Shown here in pieces: positions 16,069 to 23,138 of a DNA stretch of 32,080 nucleotides (positions are counted from its first letter, which is position 1; each line of letters begins with the position of its first letter). The stretch spans positions 1 to 32,080 of the forward strand of contig NZ_WWIR01000487.1 of NCBI RefSeq assembly GCF_009863025.1. Direction: 5' to 3'. This DNA comes from Streptomyces sp. SID4985 (GTDB lineage Bacteria > Actinomycetota > Actinomycetes > Streptomycetales > Streptomycetaceae). The translations under genes were made by a program, and so were the position numbers. Under the pieces are notes generated by a model. It did no database searches. It worked only from the letters and a program-made list of their open reading frames with translations, and had not been told where the DNA came from.

Positions 16069-16723
16069 GGGTTTTGCAACGCTGGTTCTCTGGAGGGCCC
16101 CTCGACGCATGGGCTCGACCATGGACGTCGCCATCCCAGCTCTTCGACGGGGGCACTTAGTACCCGGTCGGTGGGCATTCGGGTTCGCACTTACGTGAGT
16201 ACTGCGTCAGGCATGACGCCGGGATGCGTCTCGCCCTGGATTTGTGGGGACCGCATAAGCCGGACTCCGGTCAGCGCCGTTCCGATGAGGGTGTGGTCTC
16301 GTCCTTTCCGCGCGAAAGGCTTGCTGCTGACAGCTCACGGGACACGTTCGCAACCTCTGTGGCACGCGGTACGCGGAAGTCGTCAAGTAGGTGCTCGATG
16401 GAAATCTGACTGAGTGTCAGTAAAGTCAGCATCAGGTCAGCATCGATCCGGTCAAGCCTGCCGACGTCTGGCGGAAGTTGTACTTTGAGGTGGACCGCCA
16501 GAGGGTGCGCGGAGAGCGTTTGCTTGCGTCGATTGAGTGAGTCGAGGATGCGCTTGCCGTCCTGGTCGCCTGTTCATGCACTGGGTGCAAAACACCAGCT
16601 CAGAGTGCTTGAGACCGTGGTTTCGGAGATGTTGACGGCAGTTCGGATGCAGGTAGCCGTCCCTTGGTGCATCCCTTCACTCCCCTAAAACGCGACCTGC
16701 TCTTGCTGCTCTCCCGGGTCTGA
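16069..16723. other. Degenerate island-edge region
   Basis: These 655 bases between the Mrr-like gene and the truncated permease hold no intact gene. Visible items are a short hairpin CCTTTC-CGCGC-GAAAGG (16303-16319), a direct repeat GTCAGCATC (16425-16433 and 16436-16444) and fragments of a minus-strand frame described separately. No tRNA gene or integrase is recognisable. The right boundary of the island is placed near 16755, where permease homology begins. Confidence 0.45.
16271..16676 (-). pseudogene. Possible decayed ORF with zinc-ribbon-like start
   Basis: On the minus strand one frame (from 16676 down to about 16570) reads GYLHPNCRQHLRNHGLKH and then SELVFCTQCMN, with C-x2-H and C-x2-C pairs like a zinc ribbon. 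A different frame (16573-16271, 100 codons without a stop and without an early ATG or GTG) continues with LDSLNRRKQ, PPDVGRLDRIDADLMLTLLT and SIEHLLDDFRVPRATEV before a stop at 16271. Joining the two needs one frameshift near 16570. Third-position G/C is only moderate, so coding is not assured. It may be the remnant of an element gene; I do not recognise the family. Confidence 0.3.
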
Positions 16724-17338
16724 GTGATACCGTCTCGTGGACGCCCGCTGAAGTTTCTCTACAACTTCAGCGCGCTGTACCGCACGTTGAGCCTCGGCGT
16801 CCCCTTCGGGCCCGCGTTCGTCACCTTCGACGAGTCCCGGCTCGCCACAGACATGACGGTCGCCGTCATCGGCCTCGCCCTCAACGAGGCCGCCTACGCC
16901 GCCGAGGTCGTCCGCGGCGGACTGCTCTCCGTCGACCAGGGCCAGCACGAGGCGGCCGCCGCCCTCGGCCTGCCCCGGCGCTACCAGTTCACGCGGATCG
17001 TCCTCCCGCAGGCCCTCCGCTCCATCGTGCCGAACTACGTCAACCAGCTCATCGGCCTGGTCAAGAGCACGTCCCTCGTCTTCTACGTCTCCCTGCTCGA
17101 CCTGTTCGGCACCGTGCAGAGCATGGGCAGCACCTACCCCGGCGACATCGTGCCGCTGCTGCTCGTCGCCACGGTCTGGTACCTGATCCTGACCAGCGCC
17201 GTGTCCGTCGTGCAGTACTACGTCGAGCGGTACTTCGCGCGCGGCGCCACCCGCGCGCTGCCCCCGACCCCGCTGCGGAGGGCCCGCGCCGCCCTCGCCG
17301 GACTCCGCGCCCGGCTGCGTGAGGAGAGCGCCGTATGA
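16724..17338 (+). pseudogene. ABC transporter permease (polar amino acid type), 5'-truncated
   Basis: Recognisable HisM/GlnP-family permease sequence begins at about 16760 (YNFSALYRTLSLGVPFGP). It includes the EAA loop that contacts the ATPase: GQHEAAAALGLPRRYQFTRI followed by VLPQALRSIVPN. Later membrane helices are present (LVFYVSLLDLFG, VPLLLVATVWYLILTSAVSV). The first membrane helices and the normal start are missing; the family is usually about 220-320 residues, and only about 195 remain. The GTG at 16724 gives a short unrelated leader (MIPSRGRPLKF) without a ribosome site. The 3' end overlaps the ATPase start as ATGA. Truncation coincides with the end of the mobile island, so the missing half probably lies beyond the island's left end or is lost. 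Confidence 0.8.
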
Positions 17339-18123
17339 CCCCCACCACCCAGGAGACCGCCCCCGCCGCGCTGGAGATCCACGGCGTGCACAAGTGGTAC
17401 GGCGCCCAACAGGTCCTCGACGGCATCGACTTGACCGTGCGGCCCGGTGAGGTGACCGTCATCCTCGGCCCCTCCGGCTCGGGCAAGTCCACGCTGCTGC
17501 GCGTCGTCAACCACCTGGAGAAACCCGAGATCGGCCATGTGAGCGTCGGCGGCGAGCTGATCGGCGTACGGCGCGGAAACCGGGGTCGGCTACGGGAGTT
17601 GAGCGAGCGGGCGATCCTCGCGCAGCGCGGCCGGATCGGGTTCGTCTTCCAGAACTTCAACCTCTTCCCGCATCTGACCGCCCTCGACAACGTCGCCGCC
17701 GCGCCCGTGGCCACCGGCCGCCTCGGCAAGCCCGAGGCTAGGGAACTCGCCCGCGAACTCCTCGGCCGGGTCGGGCTCGCGGACCGCGCCGGTGCCTACC
17801 CGCGCCAGCTGTCCGGAGGCCAGCAACAGCGCGTGGCCATCGCACGCGCCCTCGCGCTGCGTCCCGGCATCATCCTCTTCGACGAGCCGACCTCCGCGCT
17901 CGACCCCGAACTCGTCGGTGAAGTGCTCGCCGTCATCAAGGACTTGGCCTCCGGCGGCACCACGCTCGTCATCGTCACCCACGAGATCGGCTTCGCGCGC
18001 GAGGTCGCCGACCGGATCGTCTTCATCGACGAGGGCCGGATCGTCGAACAGGGGCCGCCCGCCCAGGTGTTGGACAAGCCGCGGCATGAACGCACGCGTG
18101 ACTTCCTGAGCAAGGTGCTCTGA
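17335..18123 (+). CDS. ABC transporter ATP-binding protein, polar amino acid/cystine type
   Basis: A 262-residue ATPase that powers uptake by the adjacent permease. It shows Walker A GPSGSGKST (about residues 43-51), the Q-loop in FVFQNFNLFPHL, the signature LSGGQQQRVAIARAL, Walker B IILFDEPTSALDPE and the switch His in VTHEIGFA. These are typical of the GlnQ/HisP/TcyC group. A 15-residue stretch between the Walker A motif and the Q-loop (GVRRGNRGRLRELSE) is a loop often seen in actinobacterial members. Translation is coupled to the truncated permease by an ATGA overlap, so its expression may now depend on whatever promoter reads out of the island. Confidence 0.9.
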   Translation: MTPTTQETAPAALEIHGVHKWYGAQQVLDGIDLTVRPGEVTVILGPSGSGKSTLLRVVNHLEKPEIGHVSVGGELIGVRRGNRGRLRELSERAILAQRGRIGFVFQNFNLFPHLTALDNVAAAPVATGRLGKPEARELARELLGRVGLADRAGAYPRQLSGGQQQRVAIARALALRPGIILFDEPTSALDPELVGEVLAVIKDLASGGTTLVIVTHEIGFAREVADRIVFIDEGRIVEQGPPAQVLDKPRHERTRDFLSKVL

Positions 18124-18154
18124 ACTCCCCCTCTTTCGCGGACCGTCCGGTCTC

Positions 18155-18185
18155 CCGTCCCCACGCCCTTCCGTCCCCACGCCCT
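18155..18185. repeat. Tandem 15-bp direct repeat
   Basis: CCGTCCCCACGCCCT occurs twice with one base between (18155-18169 and 18171-18185), in the 86-base gap between the ATPase and binding-protein genes. It lies just ahead of the ACGACAAGGACA ribosome-site region of the lipoprotein. No known function. Confidence 0.7.
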
Positions 18186-18209
18186 CCCGTACGAACGACA
18201 AGGACAGCC

Positions 18210-19232
18210 ATGCCCCGTGACCTCATCACCCGGCGCCGTGCGGTGCGCGGTACCGTCGCGGCGACCGCCGCCGCCCTCCTCGCCACCCTGCTCGCCGCCT
18301 GCGGCGGGGAGAGCGACGCCGCGACCACGACCGACGCCCGGGGCACGGTCACCGTGGGGAAGGTGTCCAACGGCGCCGCGACCCAGACCCGGCTCGACGT
18401 CGCCGAGGTGAAGTCCATCAGCGCCGAACTCCCCGCCGCCGTACGGAAGGACGGCACGCTGAAAGTCGCGGTCGGCGCGCTGCCCGACGGGTTCCCGCCG
18501 CTCGCGTTCGTCGGCTCCGACCAGAAGACGCTGACCGGCGCCGAGCCGGATCTCGCCCGACTGGTCGCCGCCGTGCTCGGGCTGCGGCCCGAGATCCGCA
18601 ACTACACCTGGGAGAACATGTTCGTCGGCATCGACAGCGGCAAGGCCGACGTCGGCTTCGCCAACATCACCGACACCGAGGAACGCAAGCGGAAGTACGA
18701 CTTCGCCTCCTACCGCAAGGACAACGTCGGCTTCGAGGTGCTGAAGAAGAGCGGCTGGAACTTCGGCGGGAACTACCGCACCCTCGCGGGGAAGACGGTC
18801 GCCGTGGACAACGGCACCAACCAGGAGAAGATCCTCCTCGAATGGCGGGACAAGCTGAAGAAGGAGGGCAGGACCCTCACCGTCAAGAACTTCGCCAGCA
18901 AGAACGCCACCTACCTCGCGCTCACCGGCGGCCGGATCGACGCCTACTTCGCGGCCAACCCCGGCATCGCCTACCACGTGAAGCAGACCGCCGGATCTCC
19001 CTCCCCGACCCGCAGCGCGGGCACGTTCTCCGGCGCGGGCGCCCGGCTCCAGGGGCTGATCGCGGCCACCACGAAGAAGAACAGCGGGCTCGCCAAGCCG
19101 ATCGCGGACGCCCTCAACCACCTGATCGACTCCGGGCGGTACGCCAAGTGGCTCTCCGCCTACAACCTCTCCGACGAGTCCGTCACCAAGGCGGAGATCA
19201 ACCCGCCCGGACTGCCGCTGGACAACTCCTGA
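18210..19232 (+). CDS. ABC transporter substrate-binding lipoprotein, amino acid type
   Basis: A 340-residue extracytoplasmic binding protein. A signal peptide with an Arg-rich start (ITRRRAVRG, possibly Tat-compatible) ends in the lipobox LLAAC, with lipid-anchored Cys31. The mature part is a bilobal SBP_bac_3-type domain: LKVAVGALPDGFPPLAF, EPDLARLVAAVLG, DVGFANITDTEERKRKYDFA (the usual switch region) and GKTVAVDNGTNQEK. It completes the operon with the ATPase and permease. The ligand cannot be read from the sequence; the neighbouring sulfur leader peptide and flavin monooxygenases suggest a sulfur amino acid or other organosulfur compound. The ATG at 18210 follows AAGGACA. Confidence 0.88.
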   Translation: MPRDLITRRRAVRGTVAATAAALLATLLAACGGESDAATTTDARGTVTVGKVSNGAATQTRLDVAEVKSISAELPAAVRKDGTLKVAVGALPDGFPPLAFVGSDQKTLTGAEPDLARLVAAVLGLRPEIRNYTWENMFVGIDSGKADVGFANITDTEERKRKYDFASYRKDNVGFEVLKKSGWNFGGNYRTLAGKTVAVDNGTNQEKILLEWRDKLKKEGRTLTVKNFASKNATYLALTGGRIDAYFAANPGIAYHVKQTAGSPSPTRSAGTFSGAGARLQGLIAATTKKNSGLAKPIADALNHLIDSGRYAKWLSAYNLSDESVTKAEINPPGLPLDNS

Positions 19233-19280
19233 CCCACTGCTGACAGGCTGCTGACCTGCTACGGAAAGGCGAACGGGTGA

Positions 19281-19300
19281 TGTTCGGCGTGTCGGGAACA
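19281..19300. promoter_or_regulatory. Candidate operator, inverted repeat TGTTC-N10-GAACA
   Basis: TGTTC (19281-19285) and GAACA (19296-19300) form a 20-bp interrupted palindrome about 85 bases upstream of the leader peptide. It is sized like a regulator binding site in a gap that must contain the monooxygenase promoter. No regulator is encoded nearby, so this is only a candidate. Confidence 0.25.
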
Positions 19301-19383
19301 CGTTTCGGCGGCCGCGCGTTGGCCCTCATGACGAGACGCGAAGTGCAAGCGCCGAAGTGCAAGGACCGGAGGGGGTGGGGGAC

Positions 19384-19506
19384 ATGCCGCAGGTGCTCGA
19401 CCGCGTGCCGTGCCCGCGCCTTCTGAGGACCGGCCGTTCCGTTCTGCTGCACTCCCGGCCGCACATAGATCTGCAGCGGGTGGCCGGCGCGCTCTGTCGC
19501 GCCTGA
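19384..19506 (+). CDS. Leader peptide of the actinobacterial sulfur-gene type (40 aa)
   Basis: A 40-codon ORF from ATG 19384, with a GGAGGGGG site 8-15 bases ahead. The C-terminal part reads SRPHIDLQRVAGALCRA, matching the conserved pattern S-R-x-H-x-D-L-x-R-(V/M)-x-x-x-x-C of small peptides found ahead of cysteine, sulfate and organosulfur genes in actinobacteria. Such peptides are thought to sense cysteine supply by ribosome pausing at the Cys codon next to the stop, giving attenuation of the genes downstream. Here the Cys is the third residue from the end. The stop lies 141 bases ahead of the first monooxygenase. An internal start (GTG at codon 4 or 8) is possible. The motif match is strong; the regulatory role is inferred. 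Confidence 0.75.
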   Translation: MPQVLDRVPCPRLLRTGRSVLLHSRPHIDLQRVAGALCRA

Positions 19507-19647
19507 CGCGCATCTCCCGACCTTCGTTCCACCGCGCACCTCCGCGCGAGGGCCGGTGCGTCCCGCACTCGCCCGCGCCGCCCCCGCACTTCTCATGTCG
19601 CCCACGTCATGTCGCCCACGCAAGGACCCTCAAGGAAGGCGTTCCTC
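19507..19647 (+). promoter_or_regulatory. Presumed attenuator region after the leader peptide
   Basis: This is the leader between the small peptide and the monooxygenase start. It can form a hairpin with GCGCACC pairing to GGTGCGT (about 19535-19560), with an inner CCTC/GAGG stem. It ends in a tandem duplication and the ribosome site. A choice between structures depending on ribosome position would fit leader-peptide attenuation, but I could not fold it. Confidence 0.35.
19593..19620. repeat. Tandem 14-bp duplication upstream of the monooxygenase gene
   Basis: TCATGTCGCCCACG is present twice, head to tail (19593-19606 and 19607-19620). Each copy contains an ATG; the second, at 19609, is in frame with the monooxygenase but lacks a ribosome site. 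It may affect translation start choice. Confidence 0.75.
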
Positions 19648-20856
19648 GTGCCCTCTGCTCCCGCATCCCCTGATTCCCGACTGCGTCTCGCCGTCGCCCT
19701 CGACGGCACCGGCTGGCATCCCGCCTCCTGGCGCGACCCGGCCGCCCGCCCCGACGAGCTGTTCACCGCCGCGTACTGGGCCGACCAGGTCGCCGAGGCC
19801 GAGGCCGGACTGCTCGACTTCGTCACCATCGAGGACGGCCTCGCCCCGCAGTCCGCGCACCCCCTCCAGCCCGACGACCGCACCGACCAGGTGCGCGGCA
19901 GGCTCGACGCCGTCCTGATCGCCGCGCGGGTCGCTCCGCTTACTCACCACATAGGTCTGGTCCCGACGGTGGTGGTCACGCACACGGAGCCGTTCCATAT
20001 CTCCAAGGCCATCGCCACCCTTGACTACGTCAGCACCGGCCGTGCGGGCGTCCGGGTGCGGATCAGCGGCCGCCCCGACGAGGCCGCGCACTTCGGCCGC
20101 CGGGTCATCGCCCCCATCGACGCCTACGACAGCCCGGCCGCCCAGGAGACGGTGACCGGCCTGCTGGAGGAGACCGCCGATTACGTGGAGGTGATCCGCA
20201 GGCTCTGGGACAGCTGGGAGGACGACGCGGAGATCCGGGACGCCGCGACCGGCCGCTTCATCGACCGTGAGAAGCTGCACTACATCGACTTCGAGGGCCG
20301 CCACTTCAGCGTCAAGGGCCCCTCCATCACCCCGCGCCCGCCCCAGGGGCAGCCCCTGGTCACGGCCCTGGCCCACCAGACCGGGCCCTACCGGCTGGTC
20401 GCCCGCCAGGCCGACGTCGGCTACGTCACGCCGTACGACGCGGCCGACGCCCGTGTCATGGTCGCCGAGGTCCGCGCGGAGCAGGACGCGGCGGGCCGGG
20501 CCGAGAAGCCGCTGCATGTCTTCGGCGACCTCGTGGTCTTCCTGGACGACACGACGGCCGGGGCAACAGCCCGGCGCGGGCGCCTGGACGAGCTGGCGGG
20601 CGAGCCGTACACCAGCGACGCCCGCGTCTTCACCGGGACGGTCGCCCAACTGGCCGATCTGCTGGAGGAGCTGGCCGGGAGCGGACTCACCGGGTTCCGG
20701 CTGCGGCCCGCCGTCACCGGGCACGACCTGCCCCGGATCAGCCGCGACCTGGTGCCCGAGCTGCAACGCCGGGGCCGCTTCCGCACGGCCTACGAGGCAC
20801 GCACCCTGCGCGGTCTCCTCGGCCTGGACCGCCCCGCCAACCGTTACGCCGCCTGA
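19648..20856 (+). CDS. LLM-class flavin-dependent monooxygenase, NtaA/DmoA-like (402 aa)
   Basis: A bacterial-luciferase-type FMNH2-dependent oxygenase with a TIM-barrel fold. Typical segments are RLRLAVALDGTGWHPASW, LLDFVTIEDGLAP, THHIGLVPTVVVTHTEPFHISKAIATLD and STGRAGVRVRIS. The central GRHFSVKGPSITPRPPQGQPLV is characteristic of the NtaA/SnaA/DmoA branch. Members oxidise organosulfur or amine compounds such as dimethyl sulfide or aminopolycarboxylates; the substrate here is not evident. The GTG at 19648 is preceded by AAGGAAGG and was chosen over ATG 19609, which lies in a repeat without a ribosome site. A second LLM gene follows after 25 bases; the two are likely co-transcribed and controlled by the leader peptide. 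Confidence 0.85.
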   Translation: MPSAPASPDSRLRLAVALDGTGWHPASWRDPAARPDELFTAAYWADQVAEAEAGLLDFVTIEDGLAPQSAHPLQPDDRTDQVRGRLDAVLIAARVAPLTHHIGLVPTVVVTHTEPFHISKAIATLDYVSTGRAGVRVRISGRPDEAAHFGRRVIAPIDAYDSPAAQETVTGLLEETADYVEVIRRLWDSWEDDAEIRDAATGRFIDREKLHYIDFEGRHFSVKGPSITPRPPQGQPLVTALAHQTGPYRLVARQADVGYVTPYDAADARVMVAEVRAEQDAAGRAEKPLHVFGDLVVFLDDTTAGATARRGRLDELAGEPYTSDARVFTGTVAQLADLLEELAGSGLTGFRLRPAVTGHDLPRISRDLVPELQRRGRFRTAYEARTLRGLLGLDRPANRYAA

Positions 20857-20881
20857 GCCGCCGGAGAGGAGACCCGACGCC

Positions 20882-22258
20882 ATGAGCAAGTCCAAGAAGC
20901 AGGTGCACCTCGCCGCGCACTTCCCCGGGGTCAACAACACCACCGTGTGGAGCGACCCGGAGGCAGGCAGCCACATCGAGTTCAGCTCCTTCGCGCACTT
21001 CGCCCGCACCGCCGAACGCGCCAAGTTCGACTTCCTGTTCCTCGCGGAAGGGCTGCGACTGCGCGAACAGGGCGGTGAGATATACGACTTGGACGTGGTG
21101 GGCCGCCCCGACACCTTCACCGTCCTCGCCGCGCTCGCCGCCGTCACCGACCGGCTCGGCCTGACCGGCACCATCAACTCCACCTTCAACGAGCCGTACG
21201 AGGTGGCCCGCCAGTTCGCCTCCCTCGACCATCTCTCCGGCGGGCGCGCCGCCTGGAACGTGGTCACCTCCTGGGACGCCTTCACCGGCGAGAACTTCCG
21301 CCGGGGCGGCTTCCTGCCGCAGGGGGAGCGGTACTCGCGCGCCAAGGAGTTCCTGGCCACCGCGCACGAACTCTTCGACTCCTGGCACGGCGACGAGATC
21401 CTGGCCGACCGGGCCACCGGCGCCTTCCTCCGGGACGCCAAGGCCGGTGCCTTCACGCACCAGGGGCAGCACTTCGACATACACGGCCGTTTCAACGTCC
21501 CCCGTTCCCCGCAGGGCCGCCCGGTCATCTTCCAGGCGGGCGACTCCGAGGAGGGTCGCGAGTTCGCCGCCTCCGACGCCGACGCCATTTTTAGTAGGTA
21601 CGCCACCCTGGAGGAGGGCCGCCGCTTCTACGCCGATGTCAAGGGGCGCCTCGCCAAGTACGGCCGCACTCCGGACCAGTTGCTCATCCTGCCCGCGGCG
21701 ACCTTCGTCCTCGGCGACACCGACGAGGAGGCCGCCGAGCTGGCCCGCGAGGTGCGCGGGCAGCAGGTCAGCGGGGCCACCGCCCTCAAGCACCTGGAGT
21801 TCGTCTGGAACCGCGACCTGTCGGCCTACGACCCGGAGGGCCCGCTGCCCGACGTGGACCCGGTGGTGAGCGAGGAGCACATATCCCGGGGGCGGGCCCA
21901 GGTGCGGATGTACCGCGACCCGGTGGCCATCGCCCGCGAGTGGCGCGAGCTGGCCGAGACCAACGGCTGGTCCATCCGCGACCTGGTGATCAACACCGGC
22001 AACCGGCAGACCTTCGTGGGCTCCCCGGACACCGTGGCCCGCACCATCGACGAGTTCGTGCAGGCGGACGCCTCCGACGGCTTCATCCTCGTCCCGCACA
22101 TCACCCCGGGCGGGCTCGACCCGTTCGCGGACCGGGTGGTCCCGCTGCTCCAGGAGCGGGGTGTGTTCCGCACCGAGTACGAGGGGACGACCCTGCGCGA
22201 ACACCTGGGGCTGGCCCACCCGGACGCGGGGGCGGGGGCGGAGCGGGCCGCGTCCTGA
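20882..22258 (+). CDS. NtaA/DmoA-family FMN-dependent monooxygenase (458 aa)
   Basis: The second luciferase-like oxygenase of the pair, starting at ATG 20882 after GGAGAGGAG. Family signatures include VHLAAHFPGVNNTTVWSDP, FARTAERAKFDFLFLAEGL, LDHLSGGRAAWNVVTSWD (the NtaA/DmoA hallmark), FDIHGRFNVPRSPQGRPVIF and FQAGDSEEGREFAAS. The C terminus HITPGGLDPFADRVVPLLQERGVF is also typical. Its length fits the family (about 440-460). These enzymes use reduced FMN from a separate reductase, which is not encoded here. Its sulfur-related setting suggests cleavage of an organosulfur bond, but other substrates (nitrilotriacetate, EDTA) are used by close relatives. Confidence 0.88.
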   Translation: MSKSKKQVHLAAHFPGVNNTTVWSDPEAGSHIEFSSFAHFARTAERAKFDFLFLAEGLRLREQGGEIYDLDVVGRPDTFTVLAALAAVTDRLGLTGTINSTFNEPYEVARQFASLDHLSGGRAAWNVVTSWDAFTGENFRRGGFLPQGERYSRAKEFLATAHELFDSWHGDEILADRATGAFLRDAKAGAFTHQGQHFDIHGRFNVPRSPQGRPVIFQAGDSEEGREFAASDADAIFSRYATLEEGRRFYADVKGRLAKYGRTPDQLLILPAATFVLGDTDEEAAELAREVRGQQVSGATALKHLEFVWNRDLSAYDPEGPLPDVDPVVSEEHISRGRAQVRMYRDPVAIAREWRELAETNGWSIRDLVINTGNRQTFVGSPDTVARTIDEFVQADASDGFILVPHITPGGLDPFADRVVPLLQERGVFRTEYEGTTLREHLGLAHPDAGAGAERAAS

Positions 22259-22281
22259 GACGCAGTGCCGTAGGTGTGTGC

Positions 22282-22323
22282 GGTGGTGCCGCCCGTCGGG
22301 CCCGGACAGCGGGCGGCACCACC
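22282..22323. terminator. Bidirectional terminator hairpin
   Basis: GGTGGTGCCGCCCG (22282-22295) and its perfect complement (22310-22323) form a 14-bp stem around a 14-base loop. It separates the plus-strand monooxygenases from the minus-strand metY-metX operon, so it can end both transcripts. Confidence 0.85.
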
Positions 22324-22340
22324 CCGCCGCGTCTCGCGTG

Positions 22341-23138
22341 TCAGGCGGCGCCGCCCACCGTGTCCACCAGTTCCGCCAGGGCTGCGGCCAGTTGCTCCAG
22401 GTCCGGTCCGGCCGGGCCGCCCGGTTCGGTCATGTAGGCGTCCCGGCGGATCTCGACCATCAGGGCGCTCACCCGCCGGTCCACGCCGTAGTGCGCGAGC
22501 GGTACGTAGGTTCCGCTGAACGGGCTGTCCAGGCCGACGTCGCCGCAGCGCGCGAACGCGGCCCGCGCCGCCTCGGTCAGCTCCGGCGGGGTGTGGAAGG
22601 GGTCCGTGCCGAGGCAGACGGCGGGACGCGGACCGTCCTGATGCAGCTCATAGGGGAGCGGCTTCGTCGGATAGGAGTGCACGTCGATGACGACGGCTCG
22701 GCCGGTGGCGGCGAGGCGCTCGGCCACCGCCCGGGTCATCGCCTCCGCGTACGGCTCGAAGTACCGCCCGACCAGCGGCCCGGCGTCGGCGGGCTCGGGA
22801 CGCAGCGGCTCCCGGTGCGTGGTCCGGGTGTACACCGCGCCCATGCCGACGGCGAGCATCTCCTCCCGCTCGTCCGGGAACCGCTCCGGGTCCACGACCA
22901 GCCGGGAGAGCCGGTTGACGAACCGCCAGGGCCGTTGTCCCGTCAGCGCGGCGGCCTGTTCCGCGAGGGTGTCGGTGTGGGCGTCGGTGATGTGGTCCAG
23001 CTCCCGCGCCAGCGCCGCGTCGTCGAGGACGATGCCCGTGCGCACGTCGTCCGGTATCGCCCGCGCCGCGTGCGGGACATGGAGCAGCACGGGCGAGTCG
23101 GCGGCGCCGGGGAGCAGGTCGAACGAGCGTGGGGTCAC
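22341..23138 (-). CDS. N-formylglutamate amidohydrolase family protein
   Basis: A 265-residue zinc-dependent amidohydrolase of the HutG-type FGase family. Family elements are VLLHVPHAARAIP at the start, VIDVHSYPTKPLPYE (metal-binding His and Asp), DSPFSGTYVPLAHYG and LMVEIRRDAYM. Classic members release formate from N-formyl-L-glutamate in histidine breakdown. No histidine-degradation genes are nearby. The GTG at 23138 overlaps the metX stop as GTGA, so it is translated with the methionine genes; its natural substrate may therefore be another N-acyl or N-formyl amino acid (inference). It ends just before the bidirectional terminator and is the last gene of the operon. Confidence 0.8.
   Translation of the reverse strand: MTPRSFDLLPGAADSPVLLHVPHAARAIPDDVRTGIVLDDAALARELDHITDAHTDTLAEQAAALTGQRPWRFVNRLSRLVVDPERFPDEREEMLAVGMGAVYTRTTHREPLRPEPADAGPLVGRYFEPYAEAMTRAVAERLAATGRAVVIDVHSYPTKPLPYELHQDGPRPAVCLGTDPFHTPPELTEAARAAFARCGDVGLDSPFSGTYVPLAHYGVDRRVSALMVEIRRDAYMTEPGGPAGPDLEQLAAALAELVDTVGGAA

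Noticed and set aside
16171..16540. Plus-strand ORFs or integrase remnant at the island edge
   Set aside because: No tyrosine- or serine-recombinase motif is found in any frame; one plus-strand frame (PVKPADVWRKLYFEVD) is open only because it is in exact register with the longer minus-strand frame.
16069..16760. tRNA-type attachment site
   Set aside because: No cloverleaf, T-loop GTTCRA motif or CCA end is recognisable, and the boundary lies within a protein gene.
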